A DNA stretch of 64,000 bases from an uncultured Lachnospiraceae bacterium (GCA_910579465.1 CAJTUB010000003.1:186001-250000); one strand, 5' to 3'. Counted from the stretch's first letter, positions 48,872 through 58,664 are shown. Numbers and translations: made by a program. Notes: generated from the letters alone by a model not told the origin.

Positions 48872-49085
48872 AGCTGTTCTCCCTTTGCTTGTTTTTCCCA
48901 GTTTAGCACAGAGAGACGGTTTCGTAAAGAGGAGGCAGGACAAGGAAAACGGAAAAAAGTAAAAAAAATCACAAAAAGCACTTGATTATCTCGGCATTTT
49001 GTGTTTTCCTATTAGTATGGATCTGGCTTGAGAAAAAAGAAGCATTTTCCTGTTTGATTTCACTGAAAGGCTGGTAAGAGGTATT

Positions 49086-50405
49086 ATGAAAAAGGTAGTA
49101 AAATTTGGTGGAAGTTCACTTGCAAGTGCGGAGCAGTTTAAAAAGGCAGGGGAGATTATCCGTGCAGACGAAAGCCGCAGGTACGTTGTGCCGTCTGCAC
49201 CGGGGAAGCGTTACGGAAAGGATACGAAGGTAACGGATATGCTGTATGCATGCTATGCGCGTGCAGAGGCAGGAGAGGATTTTTCCAAGGAGCTTGCGGA
49301 AATTGAGGCGCGCTATGATGAGATTATCAAGGGGCTCGGATTAACGCTTTCCTTAAAGGATGAGTTTGAGGTAATCCGGAAGAACTTTACCTTAAAGGCG
49401 GGCTCTGATTATGCGGCCTCCCGCGGCGAGTATTTGAACGGACGTATTATGGCGGCGTACTTAGGCTATGAGTTTATTGATGCGGCTGAAGTAATTTTCT
49501 TCCATGAAGATGGCACCTTTAATGCGGAAAAGACCGATACGGTGCTGGCAAAGCGGCTTGCGAAGACTGAGCGTGCCGTTGTGCCCGGATTTTATGGTGC
49601 AAAGAAGAGCGGCGAGGTAAAGACTTTCTCCCGCGGCGGCTCTGATATTACCGGCTCTATTGTGGCAAAGGCAGCAAGGGCAGATTTATACGAGAACTGG
49701 ACCGATGTTTCCGGCTTCCTTGTGGCTGACCCGCGTATTATTGACAATCCGAAGGCAATTACGACGATTACCTATAAGGAGCTCCGCGAGCTTTCCTATA
49801 TGGGAGCGGGCGTGCTCCATGAGGATGCGATTTTCCCGGTAAGGAAAGAAGGGATTCCGATTAATATCCGGAATACGAACTGTCCGGACGACGAGGGAAC
49901 GATGATTGTCGAGAGCACCTGCCGCACGCCGGAGTATACGATTACCGGGATTGCAGGGAAGAAGGGCTTTGTGGCAATCAATATTGAAAAGGATATGATG
50001 AACTCGGAGGTCGGGTTCGGACGTAAGGTACTGCAGGCATTTGAGGAGAATGATATTTCCTTTGAGCATGTTCCGTCTGGTATCGATACTATGACAGTAT
50101 TTGTGCATCAGCCGGAGTTCGAGGGGAAGGAGCAGTCTGTACTCGGAGCAATCCATCGTCTTGCGGCGCCGGATTCCATCGATATGGAGGCAAATCTCGG
50201 TCTGATTGCGGTCGTGGGTCGTGGCATGAAGTCAAACCGTGGTGTGGCAGCACGTATTTTTGCAGCTCTGGCACACAGCAACATCAATATAAAGATGATT
50301 GACCAGGGCTCGAGTGAGTTAAATATTATTATCGGTGTGCGCAATGAGGATTTTGAACTGGCGATTAAAGCGATTTACGATATTTTTGTATCGGTAGCGC
50401 TTTAA
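49086..50405 (+). CDS. lysC: Aspartate kinase
   Basis: A 439-residue enzyme that phosphorylates aspartate at the start of lysine, threonine and methionine synthesis. The N-terminal motif is KFGGSSLASAEQFKK; the kinase core has SRGGSDITGSIVA and NWTDVSGFLVADPRI. Two ACT domains follow (about 300-439: AINIEKDMMNSEVGFGRKVLQ and GLIAVVGRGMKSNRGVAAR), the usual sites for lysine or threonine inhibition. A ribosome site AAGAGGT precedes ATG 49086. It is followed 42 bp later by a DUF4867 gene. Confidence 0.95.
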   Translation: MKKVVKFGGSSLASAEQFKKAGEIIRADESRRYVVPSAPGKRYGKDTKVTDMLYACYARAEAGEDFSKELAEIEARYDEIIKGLGLTLSLKDEFEVIRKNFTLKAGSDYAASRGEYLNGRIMAAYLGYEFIDAAEVIFFHEDGTFNAEKTDTVLAKRLAKTERAVVPGFYGAKKSGEVKTFSRGGSDITGSIVAKAARADLYENWTDVSGFLVADPRIIDNPKAITTITYKELRELSYMGAGVLHEDAIFPVRKEGIPINIRNTNCPDDEGTMIVESTCRTPEYTITGIAGKKGFVAINIEKDMMNSEVGFGRKVLQAFEENDISFEHVPSGIDTMTVFVHQPEFEGKEQSVLGAIHRLAAPDSIDMEANLGLIAVVGRGMKSNRGVAARIFAALAHSNINIKMIDQGSSELNIIIGVRNEDFELAIKAIYDIFVSVAL

Positions 50406-50447
50406 TACATAAAGAGGAAAATAAGAAAAAGAAAGCGGGGTATCAGA

Positions 50448-51062
50448 ATGAAAATTCAAAATGTAACAGACGCAGCGTTCAAAAAGTACGGTAAGGTGGT
50501 AACCGGAATCGATTTTTCGGATATGATTGCGGTAATGAAGCAGAAGGAAATTCCGGCAGAGGTTGTATATGAGCCTGCGCTTCCGGAGCTTGAGGCATGT
50601 GCGTCTGCAAAGGACCTTTCCGTAAGCGTTTACGGCGGGATGCCGGTTCAGGTTGGTCATTGCAGCGGCAATAATAACAAGCTGAATGCCGTAGAGTACC
50701 ACAGGGATTCCGAAGTCAATATCTCTGTTGACGGTATGATTCTCTTGCTCGGGAAGGAAGAGGATATCGAGGACGATTATACCTACGATACCTCCAAAAT
50801 CGAGGCATTTTTCGTACCGGCGGGCGTAGCGGCAGAGCTTTATGCGACGACGCTCCACTATGCGCCGTGCAATTCCGAAAGCACCGGCTTCCGCGGCATC
50901 GTAGTGCTTCCGAAGGGGACGAACTACGATTTGACCGTAAAGCCTGACAAGACTCCGGAGGATAAGCTTATGACCGCGGTCAATAAGTGGCTGATTGCGC
51001 ATGAGGATGCAAAGATTGCGGGCGCGTTTAACGGCTTAAAGGGAGAGAATATTACGCTGTAA
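50448..51062 (+). CDS. DUF4867 family protein
   Basis: A 204-residue soluble protein matching DUF4867, a family with a cupin-like fold related to ureidoglycolate lyase. Visible family blocks are YGGMPVQVGHCSGNNNKLNAVEYHRDSEVN and EAFFVPAGVAAELYATTLHYAPC, with the His, Glu and Cys that may bind metal or substrate. Its reaction is unknown. It lies 42 bp after lysC and may share its transcript, but a link to lysine metabolism is not shown. The ribosome site is weak. Confidence 0.82.
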   Translation: MKIQNVTDAAFKKYGKVVTGIDFSDMIAVMKQKEIPAEVVYEPALPELEACASAKDLSVSVYGGMPVQVGHCSGNNNKLNAVEYHRDSEVNISVDGMILLLGKEEDIEDDYTYDTSKIEAFFVPAGVAAELYATTLHYAPCNSESTGFRGIVVLPKGTNYDLTVKPDKTPEDKLMTAVNKWLIAHEDAKIAGAFNGLKGENITL

Positions 51063-51119
51063 GGGTCTCTTGGAACGCAGGATTCCAAAGACAGGAAGCC
51101 TGGGAGGGACAGGAAATAA

Positions 51120-51297
51120 TTGACAAAAAGGGAAAATTATGTTATCCTGAAAGCGTAGGATAAAGTAGACTTACGGAACCGTAAGGATGTAAGAAGTGGG
51201 AGTGAAAAAGAGAAATCTGCAAAGGAAAACGGATTTTTCTTAAGACAGGGAAGTTTACCCCCGGCTGCAATGCTTTGGCTGCAGCCGGGGGTTTTTT
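51120..51297 (+). promoter_or_regulatory. Promoter and leader with an internal terminator upstream of the subtilase gene
   Basis: TTGACA (51120-51125), 17 bp and TATCCT (51143-51148) form a promoter. The leader (from about 51155) has a hairpin CTTACG/CGTAAG near 51170, other possible stems, and then a very strong intrinsic terminator (CCCCCGGCTGCA, 51258-51269, with TGCAGCCGGGGG, 51280-51291, and six T). The subtilase start follows only 33 bp later. Transcription must either pass this terminator or start downstream, so the leader may be an attenuator or riboswitch. I could not match a known class. Confidence 0.6.
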
Positions 51298-51329
51298 ATA
51301 TCAAAAAAATACAAAAGGAGAGTGGTGTT

Positions 51330-53558
51330 ATGGGAAAAGGGCTTAAGGAATCCAAAAGGAAAAGGAGGGGCTTCCGGGGAGCCGCCGTGCTGCTGTTTGC
51401 GGTGTGTATCATTGTGGGCGGTCTGCCTGTACCGGGATATGCCGGGCCAGGAGCCGGGACGGCAGGCGGGAAGCCGGAGGAGTATACAGATGCAGGGAAC
51501 CTGCAAGGCGGTCCGTCGGAGGAAAGTCAGGATATTGTCCGCGGCTTCGGGAACAAAATCAAGGACAAGAAGCAGAAGGAAATCAAGGTCAGGGTAAACC
51601 ACGGGAATCAGGGGAACCGGAACGGGAAGTCATGGAACCTGCAGATGATACAGGCAGGAAACGTAAATGCAGGGGAAGCGGAAGGCTCCGGCAGGAAAAT
51701 AAAGGTTGCGGTCATTGACTCCGGCATTAACTTTAACACCGATCTTCCGGTTGCCGCACGGAAAAACTTCATCCCGGGGGAGGAACGAAGTGTGCTCTAT
51801 GAGGACATGAGCGGGCACGGGACCGCGGTTGCAGGGATTATCGCCGCACTGGACAATGACGAGGGGATTACCGGCATCAATCCGCGCGTGGAGCTTTACT
51901 CGGCGCGCGTGCTGGATGAAAACCTGGAAGCACCGGCGGGACGGATTGCGGAGGCAATCGACTGGGCGGTGGAACAGGATGTGGATATCGTCAACATGAG
52001 CTTCGGGATTGCAAAGAACGTAAAGGAGCTGGAAGAAGCAGTTGGGAGAGCATCGGAGGCAGGCATCCTTTTGGTGGCGGCGGCAGGGAACGGGGAGACG
52101 GTTGTCTATCCTGCGGCATATAATGAGGTAATTGCAGTCGGCTCCGTCACGGCGGAGGGGCTTGCGGCAGAAGACAGTGCCGGAGGGGAAGCACTGGAAC
52201 TGATGGCACCGGGCGAGGATATCCTCTCCAGTGCCATCTTCGGCGGCGTTACCGGCGTGTCCGGCACAAGCATGGCGGCGCCGCACGTGGCAGGAGTAGC
52301 GTCCGTCCTGATGGAGAGGAACCCGGAAATGCCTGCGGACTACATACGGATGCTCTTAAACTACAGCGCGAACCTGTACGGCTCCCCGGACGAGTACGGG
52401 AACGGGGTACTTGACCTGGGGTATGCGCTTGAGATAAACGATAAGTTTAAAAAGCTTTATGAGAAGCATATTGATAAAGCGGAAAAGAATAAAAAGGAGA
52501 AGCAGAAGGAGAAGTTCTGGGGAGAGGTTCTGAAAACGATACCGGAAAACGAAAAAGCGGTGGAGACCTTCCCGGGGACGGAGGTCGTCGGGGGGCTATG
52601 GCTGAAGGATAACCGGGACCATGTGGGTAAGCTGCATGAAAACTTCGTGATTACCGGCGTGGAAGGGAGCCAGGTCATCAGCTTTACCGGGGAGCAGATG
52701 AAAATCCTCAAATACGCGTGCGGGTATCCGGACGCTACCAAGGGAGGACTTAATGCGGAAGGGAAGCCGTACCACGGACACCTGTGGCAGTACAAGGTAT
52801 ATCCTGTCAATGGAGAGAATCAGTATATCGCTGTTGCCGAAGCGAATTATGTGGCAAATTATATCCTGCTGACCAGGATTGCCGATGTGTTCGGAAGCGT
52901 CCCATCCTTTGCGGGAAACAATACGCAGCTGGTAAAAAGCGCGCTGGAGGCTTTATTTCAAGAGGCGGAAGCTTATATGTATGCGGGCGACCTTACCCAT
53001 ATGCGCGGGGATTTCGGTTCGGTGACAAAGCTGGGGGAGAGGACATGGCAGCAGGTGTTCGGCGACATGGGCGGGACGGTCGAAGTAACCCCTGAAAATG
53101 TCAAATTCTTCATTTATGGTATGGCGCTCCATTCCATCACCGATACCTATGCGCACAGTACGTTTTCCAAAAAGGGGACGCAGTGGGGGCGGGTAGGTCA
53201 TAATGATGATGATTTTTCCATAAGCTGCGATAACGACACCTATATCCCGGAACGCTGGACTGCGGCACAGTACGCGGCGGACAGTGTCCTGACGAAACTG
53301 GGGTGCGGGTTAAAGGGGGACCTGCTGGATTTTGTAAGTCCTAGTTCATTCCAGTATGGTACATTTTATCTGGGGAACCTGTCGGCGTATGCCCAGATGA
53401 CGGATGCGGTACAGTATCCGTGGGCAAAGGGGCTGCTGAAGCGGGGTGACCTGTGGTTCAACGTACAGGATGAGACGAAAATAAAGTATGATGGTAAATT
53501 TGAAAACGGTTCGGTATCGCATAAGACCAGACCGGTGTTAAAGGCAAGCGAATACTGA
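51330..53558 (+). CDS. S8 family subtilisin-like protease with a zinc-phospholipase C-like C-terminal domain
   Basis: A 742-residue secreted protein with a hydrophobic signal (AAVLLFAVCIIVGGLPVPGYA). The subtilase domain (about 120-375) has the catalytic triad: Asp in VAVIDSGINF, His in DMSGHGTAVAGI, Ser in SGTSMAAPHVAG. After a Lys/Glu linker, the C-terminal half (about 440-742) includes FFIYGMALHSITDTYAHSTF, which resembles the metal-binding helices of zinc-dependent phospholipase C-like proteins (HxxxD...H). The start ATG 51330 follows AAGGAG. It forms a pair with the downstream lipoprotein (gap 17 bp). Confidence 0.87.
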   Translation: MGKGLKESKRKRRGFRGAAVLLFAVCIIVGGLPVPGYAGPGAGTAGGKPEEYTDAGNLQGGPSEESQDIVRGFGNKIKDKKQKEIKVRVNHGNQGNRNGKSWNLQMIQAGNVNAGEAEGSGRKIKVAVIDSGINFNTDLPVAARKNFIPGEERSVLYEDMSGHGTAVAGIIAALDNDEGITGINPRVELYSARVLDENLEAPAGRIAEAIDWAVEQDVDIVNMSFGIAKNVKELEEAVGRASEAGILLVAAAGNGETVVYPAAYNEVIAVGSVTAEGLAAEDSAGGEALELMAPGEDILSSAIFGGVTGVSGTSMAAPHVAGVASVLMERNPEMPADYIRMLLNYSANLYGSPDEYGNGVLDLGYALEINDKFKKLYEKHIDKAEKNKKEKQKEKFWGEVLKTIPENEKAVETFPGTEVVGGLWLKDNRDHVGKLHENFVITGVEGSQVISFTGEQMKILKYACGYPDATKGGLNAEGKPYHGHLWQYKVYPVNGENQYIAVAEANYVANYILLTRIADVFGSVPSFAGNNTQLVKSALEALFQEAEAYMYAGDLTHMRGDFGSVTKLGERTWQQVFGDMGGTVEVTPENVKFFIYGMALHSITDTYAHSTFSKKGTQWGRVGHNDDDFSISCDNDTYIPERWTAAQYAADSVLTKLGCGLKGDLLDFVSPSSFQYGTFYLGNLSAYAQMTDAVQYPWAKGLLKRGDLWFNVQDETKIKYDGKFENGSVSHKTRPVLKASEY

Positions 53559-53575
53559 CAGAAGGAGGGGACAGG

Positions 53576-54973
53576 ATGAGGAATTTATTAGAAAAAGCAG
53601 GCTATATGGCATTCTTCTGCCTGTTGGCAGGACTGCTCTGTGCCTGCCAACGGGAGCAGGAGACGGGTATAACCGTAACCCCCGACCCGGACGTAACCAT
53701 GACCGGGCTTCCGGGGTATACGGGGACTCCTTCCGTGACGGCAGGTCCGGGGACGCTTACGCCACTCCCGACGGAGGAACCATCCCCGGCACTTACGGCG
53801 CTCCCGACAGGGGGGCTGCGTCCGACAATGACGCCGGTCCCGACGGGGGAGCCAGACCCGACACCGACAGAGGAGCCGGAGGAAGGGAGGATTCCGATTG
53901 ATGAGGCGCATTTCACGAGCGAGGTGTTCCGGGAGACGATTGCAAGGAACTATGATACGGATTCGGACGGGTTCCTTTCCCGCAGGGAACGGGAAGCCGT
54001 GACTGAGATATATATTGACGGAAGGGATTACGAGGACCAGTATTTCGTATTTGAGGAGGAATGTTTGGACGGGTTTGAATATTTTCCGAATTTAACCGGC
54101 ATAAACATTTCTTTTACCTATGCCGGCCAGGTGGTAATCCGGGAGCATCCATCCCTGCAGCACTTCGGTGGTACGGAGGGTGGGATTGAGACGCTCCGGA
54201 TTGAAAACTGCCCGGCATTGGAAAGGATAGGGTTTTATATCTATGATATTAGCTCCATTTCGGTTTCCGGTGCGCCGCGGGCTTCCTTTTCCCTGGGGGA
54301 TAACTGCAGTATCCGTTCCATGACCTTTGATGCGGATATGACGCTCCGGGTACTGGATTCGCGTTTCGGGGAGGGTTCCACCATGTACAGGGTCTGTGAG
54401 GACGGCTCATTCGTTTATGAATACAGAGCTTCTGGGGAAAACCTTTCCGGGGAGGTAATTAAACCTACGACGAAGCAGAACCCGGTGGAGTTTACGAACC
54501 GGAAGGAGCCGCAGGCCCCTTTTTCGGAGGAATACTGGACCGAATGCCTGGAGAACTGCGAGTTTGATGAGCTGGAGCGTTTTACCGTCCGGGTATCGGA
54601 ACCGGAGGAGGCGGCGTATAACGAAAAGGGACAGAGGGCATGGGAGGTCCGTGTGGGCTATACAAGGAGCTGGAAAAGCAGGGAGCAGGAGACCGGGGAG
54701 GAGGTCTTCGTGGTCTATGCGGAGGAGATGCCGGTACGGGAGCAGTTCGTGTTCCGCCCTGCGGACATCCACATGAGGGAGGCTCTGCAATATTCCCCGA
54801 ACCGCGGGGTACGGATTATTACGGAGTGGGACCTGGCACTGGTGTACCGGAACGGGGAGGAGGAGCAGGAAATCGGCGTGCTGCGGGAGCATGAGCACTA
54901 CTGTACGATTGCGGCGGATGGGACAATGAAGGCGATTCTGTCCTATGAGAGATGGGACAGGCCGGAATGGTAG
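53576..54973 (+). CDS. Lipoprotein with EF-hand-like and leucine-rich-like segments
   Basis: A 465-residue lipoprotein (LLCACQRE lipobox). A Thr/Pro-rich linker (about 30-110) is followed by an EF-hand or dockerin-like calcium loop (NYDTDSDGFLSRRE). A short irregular leucine-rich-like stretch comes next (about 175-270: LTGINISFTY, LRIENCPALERIGF). The last 150 residues are unrecognised. It follows the subtilase gene by 17 bp with AAGGAGG, so the two are cotranscribed and may act together at the cell surface. The function is unknown. Confidence 0.78.
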   Translation: MRNLLEKAGYMAFFCLLAGLLCACQREQETGITVTPDPDVTMTGLPGYTGTPSVTAGPGTLTPLPTEEPSPALTALPTGGLRPTMTPVPTGEPDPTPTEEPEEGRIPIDEAHFTSEVFRETIARNYDTDSDGFLSRREREAVTEIYIDGRDYEDQYFVFEEECLDGFEYFPNLTGINISFTYAGQVVIREHPSLQHFGGTEGGIETLRIENCPALERIGFYIYDISSISVSGAPRASFSLGDNCSIRSMTFDADMTLRVLDSRFGEGSTMYRVCEDGSFVYEYRASGENLSGEVIKPTTKQNPVEFTNRKEPQAPFSEEYWTECLENCEFDELERFTVRVSEPEEAAYNEKGQRAWEVRVGYTRSWKSREQETGEEVFVVYAEEMPVREQFVFRPADIHMREALQYSPNRGVRIITEWDLALVYRNGEEEQEIGVLREHEHYCTIAADGTMKAILSYERWDRPEW

Positions 54974-55014
54974 GGGGCATAGCGCTGCAGTTTATATGCT
55001 ACATTATGTCCCAG

Positions 55015-55046
55015 AGGGGCTGTTGCAGATGCACAGTCCCTTTTTT
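55015..55046 (+). terminator. Terminator after the subtilase-lipoprotein pair
   Basis: GGGGCTGT and ACAGTCCC form a stem with a 9-nt loop, followed by TTTTTT (55041-55046). Confidence 0.75.
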
Positions 55047-55158
55047 CAAACGATGGTAAGTATTCCGGATAAATACAGAGCTAAGCTGTTATACGGCCGG
55101 CGGAGCTTATCCGGGTCATTCGAAATTCAAAAATGCGGAAAACCCGGAAGAATGTTGG

Positions 55159-55187
55159 TAGACTTTTTGCGTGGAACATGGTATAAT
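55159..55187 (+). promoter_or_regulatory. Promoter of the FapA-like gene
   Basis: TAGACT (55159-55164), 17 bp, TATAAT (55182-55187). A leader of about 85 nt follows; it holds a short GC hairpin but no recognised riboswitch. Confidence 0.6.
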
Positions 55188-55278
55188 AATAAAGATACAT
55201 GCAGGTTTCCGGGATGCCCCGGAGCGATGCATTTTGCTACAGATAGTTTGTGCTGTCAAGGAGAGTAAGGTAATAGAT

Positions 55279-57363
55279 ATGGGGAAATCAAATTCTGATT
55301 CAAATGAAAAGCAACAGCAGGAATTGCGTTTTCCGATGATGGAAAATGCCGAATACCATAACGCACAAAATAAAGAGATTAAACTTGGAGCAGAAGAGGG
55401 GCTGGATGTTTCCATCTATTCCAACCCGGAATTTAACTGGCTGCAGATGGAGCAGATCCGGATGGGGCTTAAGGACAAGGTGGATGCTTCCGTTTATGCA
55501 AACCCTGCCTACAGCTATGAGACCATGAGACAGATCCGTCTGGCACTATATTCGGCGATGGACCTTATTCCTTACCTGAACAGGGGGTTTACGGATGATG
55601 CCCTTGAGGAAATCCGTCTGGCACTTCTGAACCGTCTGCCGTTGGAGGAATGGCTGAAGGACGATATGTGTGCGCCGCAGATTCACGAAATCCGCATGGG
55701 ACTGTGCGAGCAGTTGGATATTTCCGCATATGCCGATACGAAATATAACTGGATGCAGATGAGGGAGATCCGCCTCGGACTGGAAAAAAGGCTGAATGTA
55801 TCTATCTATGCCAATTATCTGTTCAGTCACTTCCAGATGAAGGAAATCCGGCTGGGGTTAGAGGCGGGTCTGGATGTGTCTTCCTATTGCGGTCTGATTT
55901 ATTCTGCCACGGATATGAAGGAAAAACGCCAGAACCTGATTAACGGAAAAATTGCAAAGCCGGTACCTGTCAGTGGGAAGAGTTCAATTCCTGACTCGTT
56001 CCGGAAGCATGAGTTTTCTATTTCCATAGAGGATAACGGGAACAAGGCCTATGCGTATGTTCCGCGGCTGACCGGCAATATGGTTACGAAAGAAGATATC
56101 TATAATGATTTGAAGAGACGAAAAATAGTTTTTGGAATTATACCGGAAGCGATTACGGATTTGATTGACAAAAAAAGAACGAACGAAAGAATTCTGATTG
56201 CTGAAGGAATTCCGGCCCAAAGGGGAAAGGATGGCTGGTTTGAATTTTTTGTGAGGCTGGATATGCCCCGTATTCCGGCGCCGCTTCCGGATGGCGGAGT
56301 CGACTATGTCAATATTGAGGCGTTTGAGATGGTCGATGAGGGTGAGAAAATAGCGGTTTATCATCCTGCCGGAAAAGGCACGGATGGTAAGAATATTTAT
56401 GACGAAACCATACATGCCGATAACGGAACGGAGCAAAAACCGCTGCGCGGCGAGGGCTTTGTGATTGCGCCGGACGGAGTAACCTATCTTTCTAAAATGA
56501 GCGGAAAGTTCGAATATATCAATGGTCGCATCATTATTACGAATATGCTGGTTGTCCGCGAGGATGTGACCGCCGTTACCGGAAAGCTGGAGGTGGACGG
56601 TTCCGTCTATGTGATTGGCAGTATTTATTCGGGCGGCTATATCAAGGCAAGCGGTGATATTATTATCGAGCGCAACGTCGAGGCTGCAAGGCTGATTGCC
56701 GGTGGAAATGTGATGATTAAGCAGGGAAGCTGTTCCAAAAACGATTGCTTTATCGAGGCTGCGGGTGAGGTTTCAGGGAAGTTCTTCGAGGCAGCCAATA
56801 TCAATGCCAGAGGCAATGTCAAGGCCAATTACATTATGAACAGTAATATCAATACAATGGGCAGGGTCATTGTCTCAGGGAAAAAGGGAGTGCTTTTAGG
56901 AGGCAGAATCTGTGCTGTAAACGGGGTAGATACTTATAATCTCGGAAACAGTTCCCACCTCAGGACGCTTATGGAGGTCGGAAGAAATGAGCTGTATGAA
57001 AGAGAGCAGGCGAGGTACGCTGAAAAAAGGGAAGAGCTGTTGGTTGAATTGTCTGCTTTGGAGAAGGGGTGGAGCAAAATCCTGCAGCTGCTTACTTCCG
57101 GAAAAGAGGTTTCCAAGGATACGGTGCGGAAGATGCATGCCACAATGGAAGTAAGAAATAAGGAGCTGGCTGAGCTGGACGCCGAAATATCCAAGCTGGC
57201 GAATATGACGGACCAGAGCATGAATGCCCCGGTCTATATCAGGGGAAAAGCGTATGAAGGCAGTGTCATTATTATAAACACGATAAAGTATCTGTTGTCA
57301 GCGGAGGTAAAGAGGGTTATTTTCAAACTCCGGGACAAGAAAGTAGTTATGGTAACCTTATAA
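55279..57363 (+). CDS. FapA-like (DUF342) protein with N-terminal repeats
   Basis: A 694-residue cytoplasmic protein. Residues about 20-215 contain about six repeats of roughly 33 residues with the pattern EIRLGLE...LDVSIYAN (helix plus turn). A DUF342/FapA region follows (about 235-600: flagellar assembly protein A-like, with VTAVTGKLEVDGSVYVIGSIYSGG and parallel-beta-helix-like GDIIIERNVEAARLIAGGNV). A coiled coil lies near 575-640 (YEREQARYAEKREELLVEL). ATG 55279 is set by GGAG upstream; the frame is open for 36 more codons. DUF342 proteins are often linked to cyclic-di-GMP or polar assembly. The next gene is an HD-GYP regulator. Confidence 0.85.
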   Translation: MGKSNSDSNEKQQQELRFPMMENAEYHNAQNKEIKLGAEEGLDVSIYSNPEFNWLQMEQIRMGLKDKVDASVYANPAYSYETMRQIRLALYSAMDLIPYLNRGFTDDALEEIRLALLNRLPLEEWLKDDMCAPQIHEIRMGLCEQLDISAYADTKYNWMQMREIRLGLEKRLNVSIYANYLFSHFQMKEIRLGLEAGLDVSSYCGLIYSATDMKEKRQNLINGKIAKPVPVSGKSSIPDSFRKHEFSISIEDNGNKAYAYVPRLTGNMVTKEDIYNDLKRRKIVFGIIPEAITDLIDKKRTNERILIAEGIPAQRGKDGWFEFFVRLDMPRIPAPLPDGGVDYVNIEAFEMVDEGEKIAVYHPAGKGTDGKNIYDETIHADNGTEQKPLRGEGFVIAPDGVTYLSKMSGKFEYINGRIIITNMLVVREDVTAVTGKLEVDGSVYVIGSIYSGGYIKASGDIIIERNVEAARLIAGGNVMIKQGSCSKNDCFIEAAGEVSGKFFEAANINARGNVKANYIMNSNINTMGRVIVSGKKGVLLGGRICAVNGVDTYNLGNSSHLRTLMEVGRNELYEREQARYAEKREELLVELSALEKGWSKILQLLTSGKEVSKDTVRKMHATMEVRNKELAELDAEISKLANMTDQSMNAPVYIRGKAYEGSVIIINTIKYLLSAEVKRVIFKLRDKKVVMVTL

Positions 57364-57394
57364 AAAGCCTTATTAAAGAAAGCATGGGAAAAAA

Positions 57395-58495
57395 ATGAAT
57401 CGTGACACAATATTAATTTTTGAAGATAATGCAATTGACCGTGAAATTTTAGTGGAATTATTCCGGTCAGATTATAAGATTTTGGAGGCAACCAATGGCA
57501 AAGAGGGAATTGCATTTTTAAACAGTCACTTTTCTTCGATTGCCGTTGTTTTGTTGGATCACTGGATGCCGGTCATGGATGGTTTTGAGGTGCTGGAACG
57601 ATTAAAGGGAAAAAATATTTTGAACAAGATTCCTTTTATTATGGTGACGGGAGAGAATTCTGCCGAGTTTGAAAAAAAGGGCTATGAGTATGGAATCGTA
57701 AGCTACATTAAGAAGCCTTATGAGCCTGATGTCATAAAGCAGGTGGTCAGCAATGCAATCGGCTGGTTTCAATACAAAATGCAGCTGGAAGTGGTAGTCA
57801 AAAAGCAGAATGCAAGTATCCAGAAGCAGAATGATATATTGAAGCAGCAGGCAGAGGAGCTGAGCCAGCTGAATGAGACGATTATTGATTCCCTGAGCAA
57901 TATCGTGGAGTTCAGGAATCTGGAGTCAAGGCAGCATATCAAAAGAATCCGCGAGTTTTCCCTGTGTCTTGGCAGAAGTATTATGAAGCTTTATCCGGAG
58001 TATGAGCTTACGCCGGAAAAGCTGATGAAAATCGGCTGGGCCTCCTCGCTTCACGATATCGGGAAAATAGCAATTCCGGATAATATTATTTTAAAGGCCG
58101 GTAAGCTGACCCCGGATGAGTTTGAACTGATAAAGTCCCATACGACCAAGGGGGCGGAGATTATACTGCATACAATCCGTCTGAATGATAAGACGCTTTA
58201 TGGCTATGTCTATGACATTGCGAGACATCACCATGAAAAATATGACGGGAAGGGCTACCCTGACGGCCTGAAGGGGGATGAAATCAGTATTGCCGCCCAG
58301 ATTGTTTCGCTGGTGGATATTTATGACGCACTCAGCTCGAAGCGCGTTTATAAGGCTGCCTATGAGCCGGATAAGGCGTACCAGATGATTATTAACGGAC
58401 ACAGCGGGGCATTTTCACCAAAATTGCTGACTGCCTTTACCGAAGTAAAGGAAGAGTTTGAAAAGCTGTTAGTTATGTATCGTGATGAGGATTAG
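57395..58495 (+). CDS. Response regulator with HD-GYP cyclic-di-GMP phosphodiesterase domain
   Basis: A 366-residue RpfG-type protein. The N-terminal receiver (1-120) has the acidic pair FEDN and the phospho-accepting Asp in VLLDHWMPVMDG. After a coiled linker, the HD-GYP domain (about 165-360) shows SLHDIGKIAIPD (HD), HHHEKYDGKGYPDGLKG (GYP), and LVDIYDAL. All metal-binding residues appear intact, so it should degrade cyclic-di-GMP. The sensor kinase is not nearby. The gap to the FapA-like gene is 31 bp, so both are probably on one mRNA. The ribosome site is weak. Confidence 0.93.
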   Translation: MNRDTILIFEDNAIDREILVELFRSDYKILEATNGKEGIAFLNSHFSSIAVVLLDHWMPVMDGFEVLERLKGKNILNKIPFIMVTGENSAEFEKKGYEYGIVSYIKKPYEPDVIKQVVSNAIGWFQYKMQLEVVVKKQNASIQKQNDILKQQAEELSQLNETIIDSLSNIVEFRNLESRQHIKRIREFSLCLGRSIMKLYPEYELTPEKLMKIGWASSLHDIGKIAIPDNIILKAGKLTPDEFELIKSHTTKGAEIILHTIRLNDKTLYGYVYDIARHHHEKYDGKGYPDGLKGDEISIAAQIVSLVDIYDALSSKRVYKAAYEPDKAYQMIINGHSGAFSPKLLTAFTEVKEEFEKLLVMYRDED

Positions 58496-58550
58496 CAGTA
58501 AAATGGCAAAGAGAACGGTATTAAATTTTGAAAAAATTGCATAAAGGTAC

Positions 58551-58608
58551 TTGACAGACCGCGGAAGCTATGCTATTCTAAACTAGCTATGGAAGCGGTC
58601 TTTTTTTT
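58551..58608 (+). promoter_or_regulatory. Promoter of rpmG-secE-nusG overlapping a terminator of the upstream gene
   Basis: TTGACA (58551-58556), 17 bp and TATTCT (58574-58579) form a strong promoter. The same stretch folds as a hairpin (GACCGC/GCGGTC), followed by eight T (58601-58608), which fits termination of the HD-GYP gene. The two functions share the same bases. Confidence 0.7.
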
Positions 58609-58664
58609 ATGCCTAAAAACAGACTTAGCCATTGAGCTAAAAAATTTTACGGAGGTGGATTGTC

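Noticed and set aside
58496..58664. tRNA gene between the HD-GYP gene and rpmG
   Set aside because: No cloverleaf or TTCGA-type T arm; the region is explained by a promoter and terminator.
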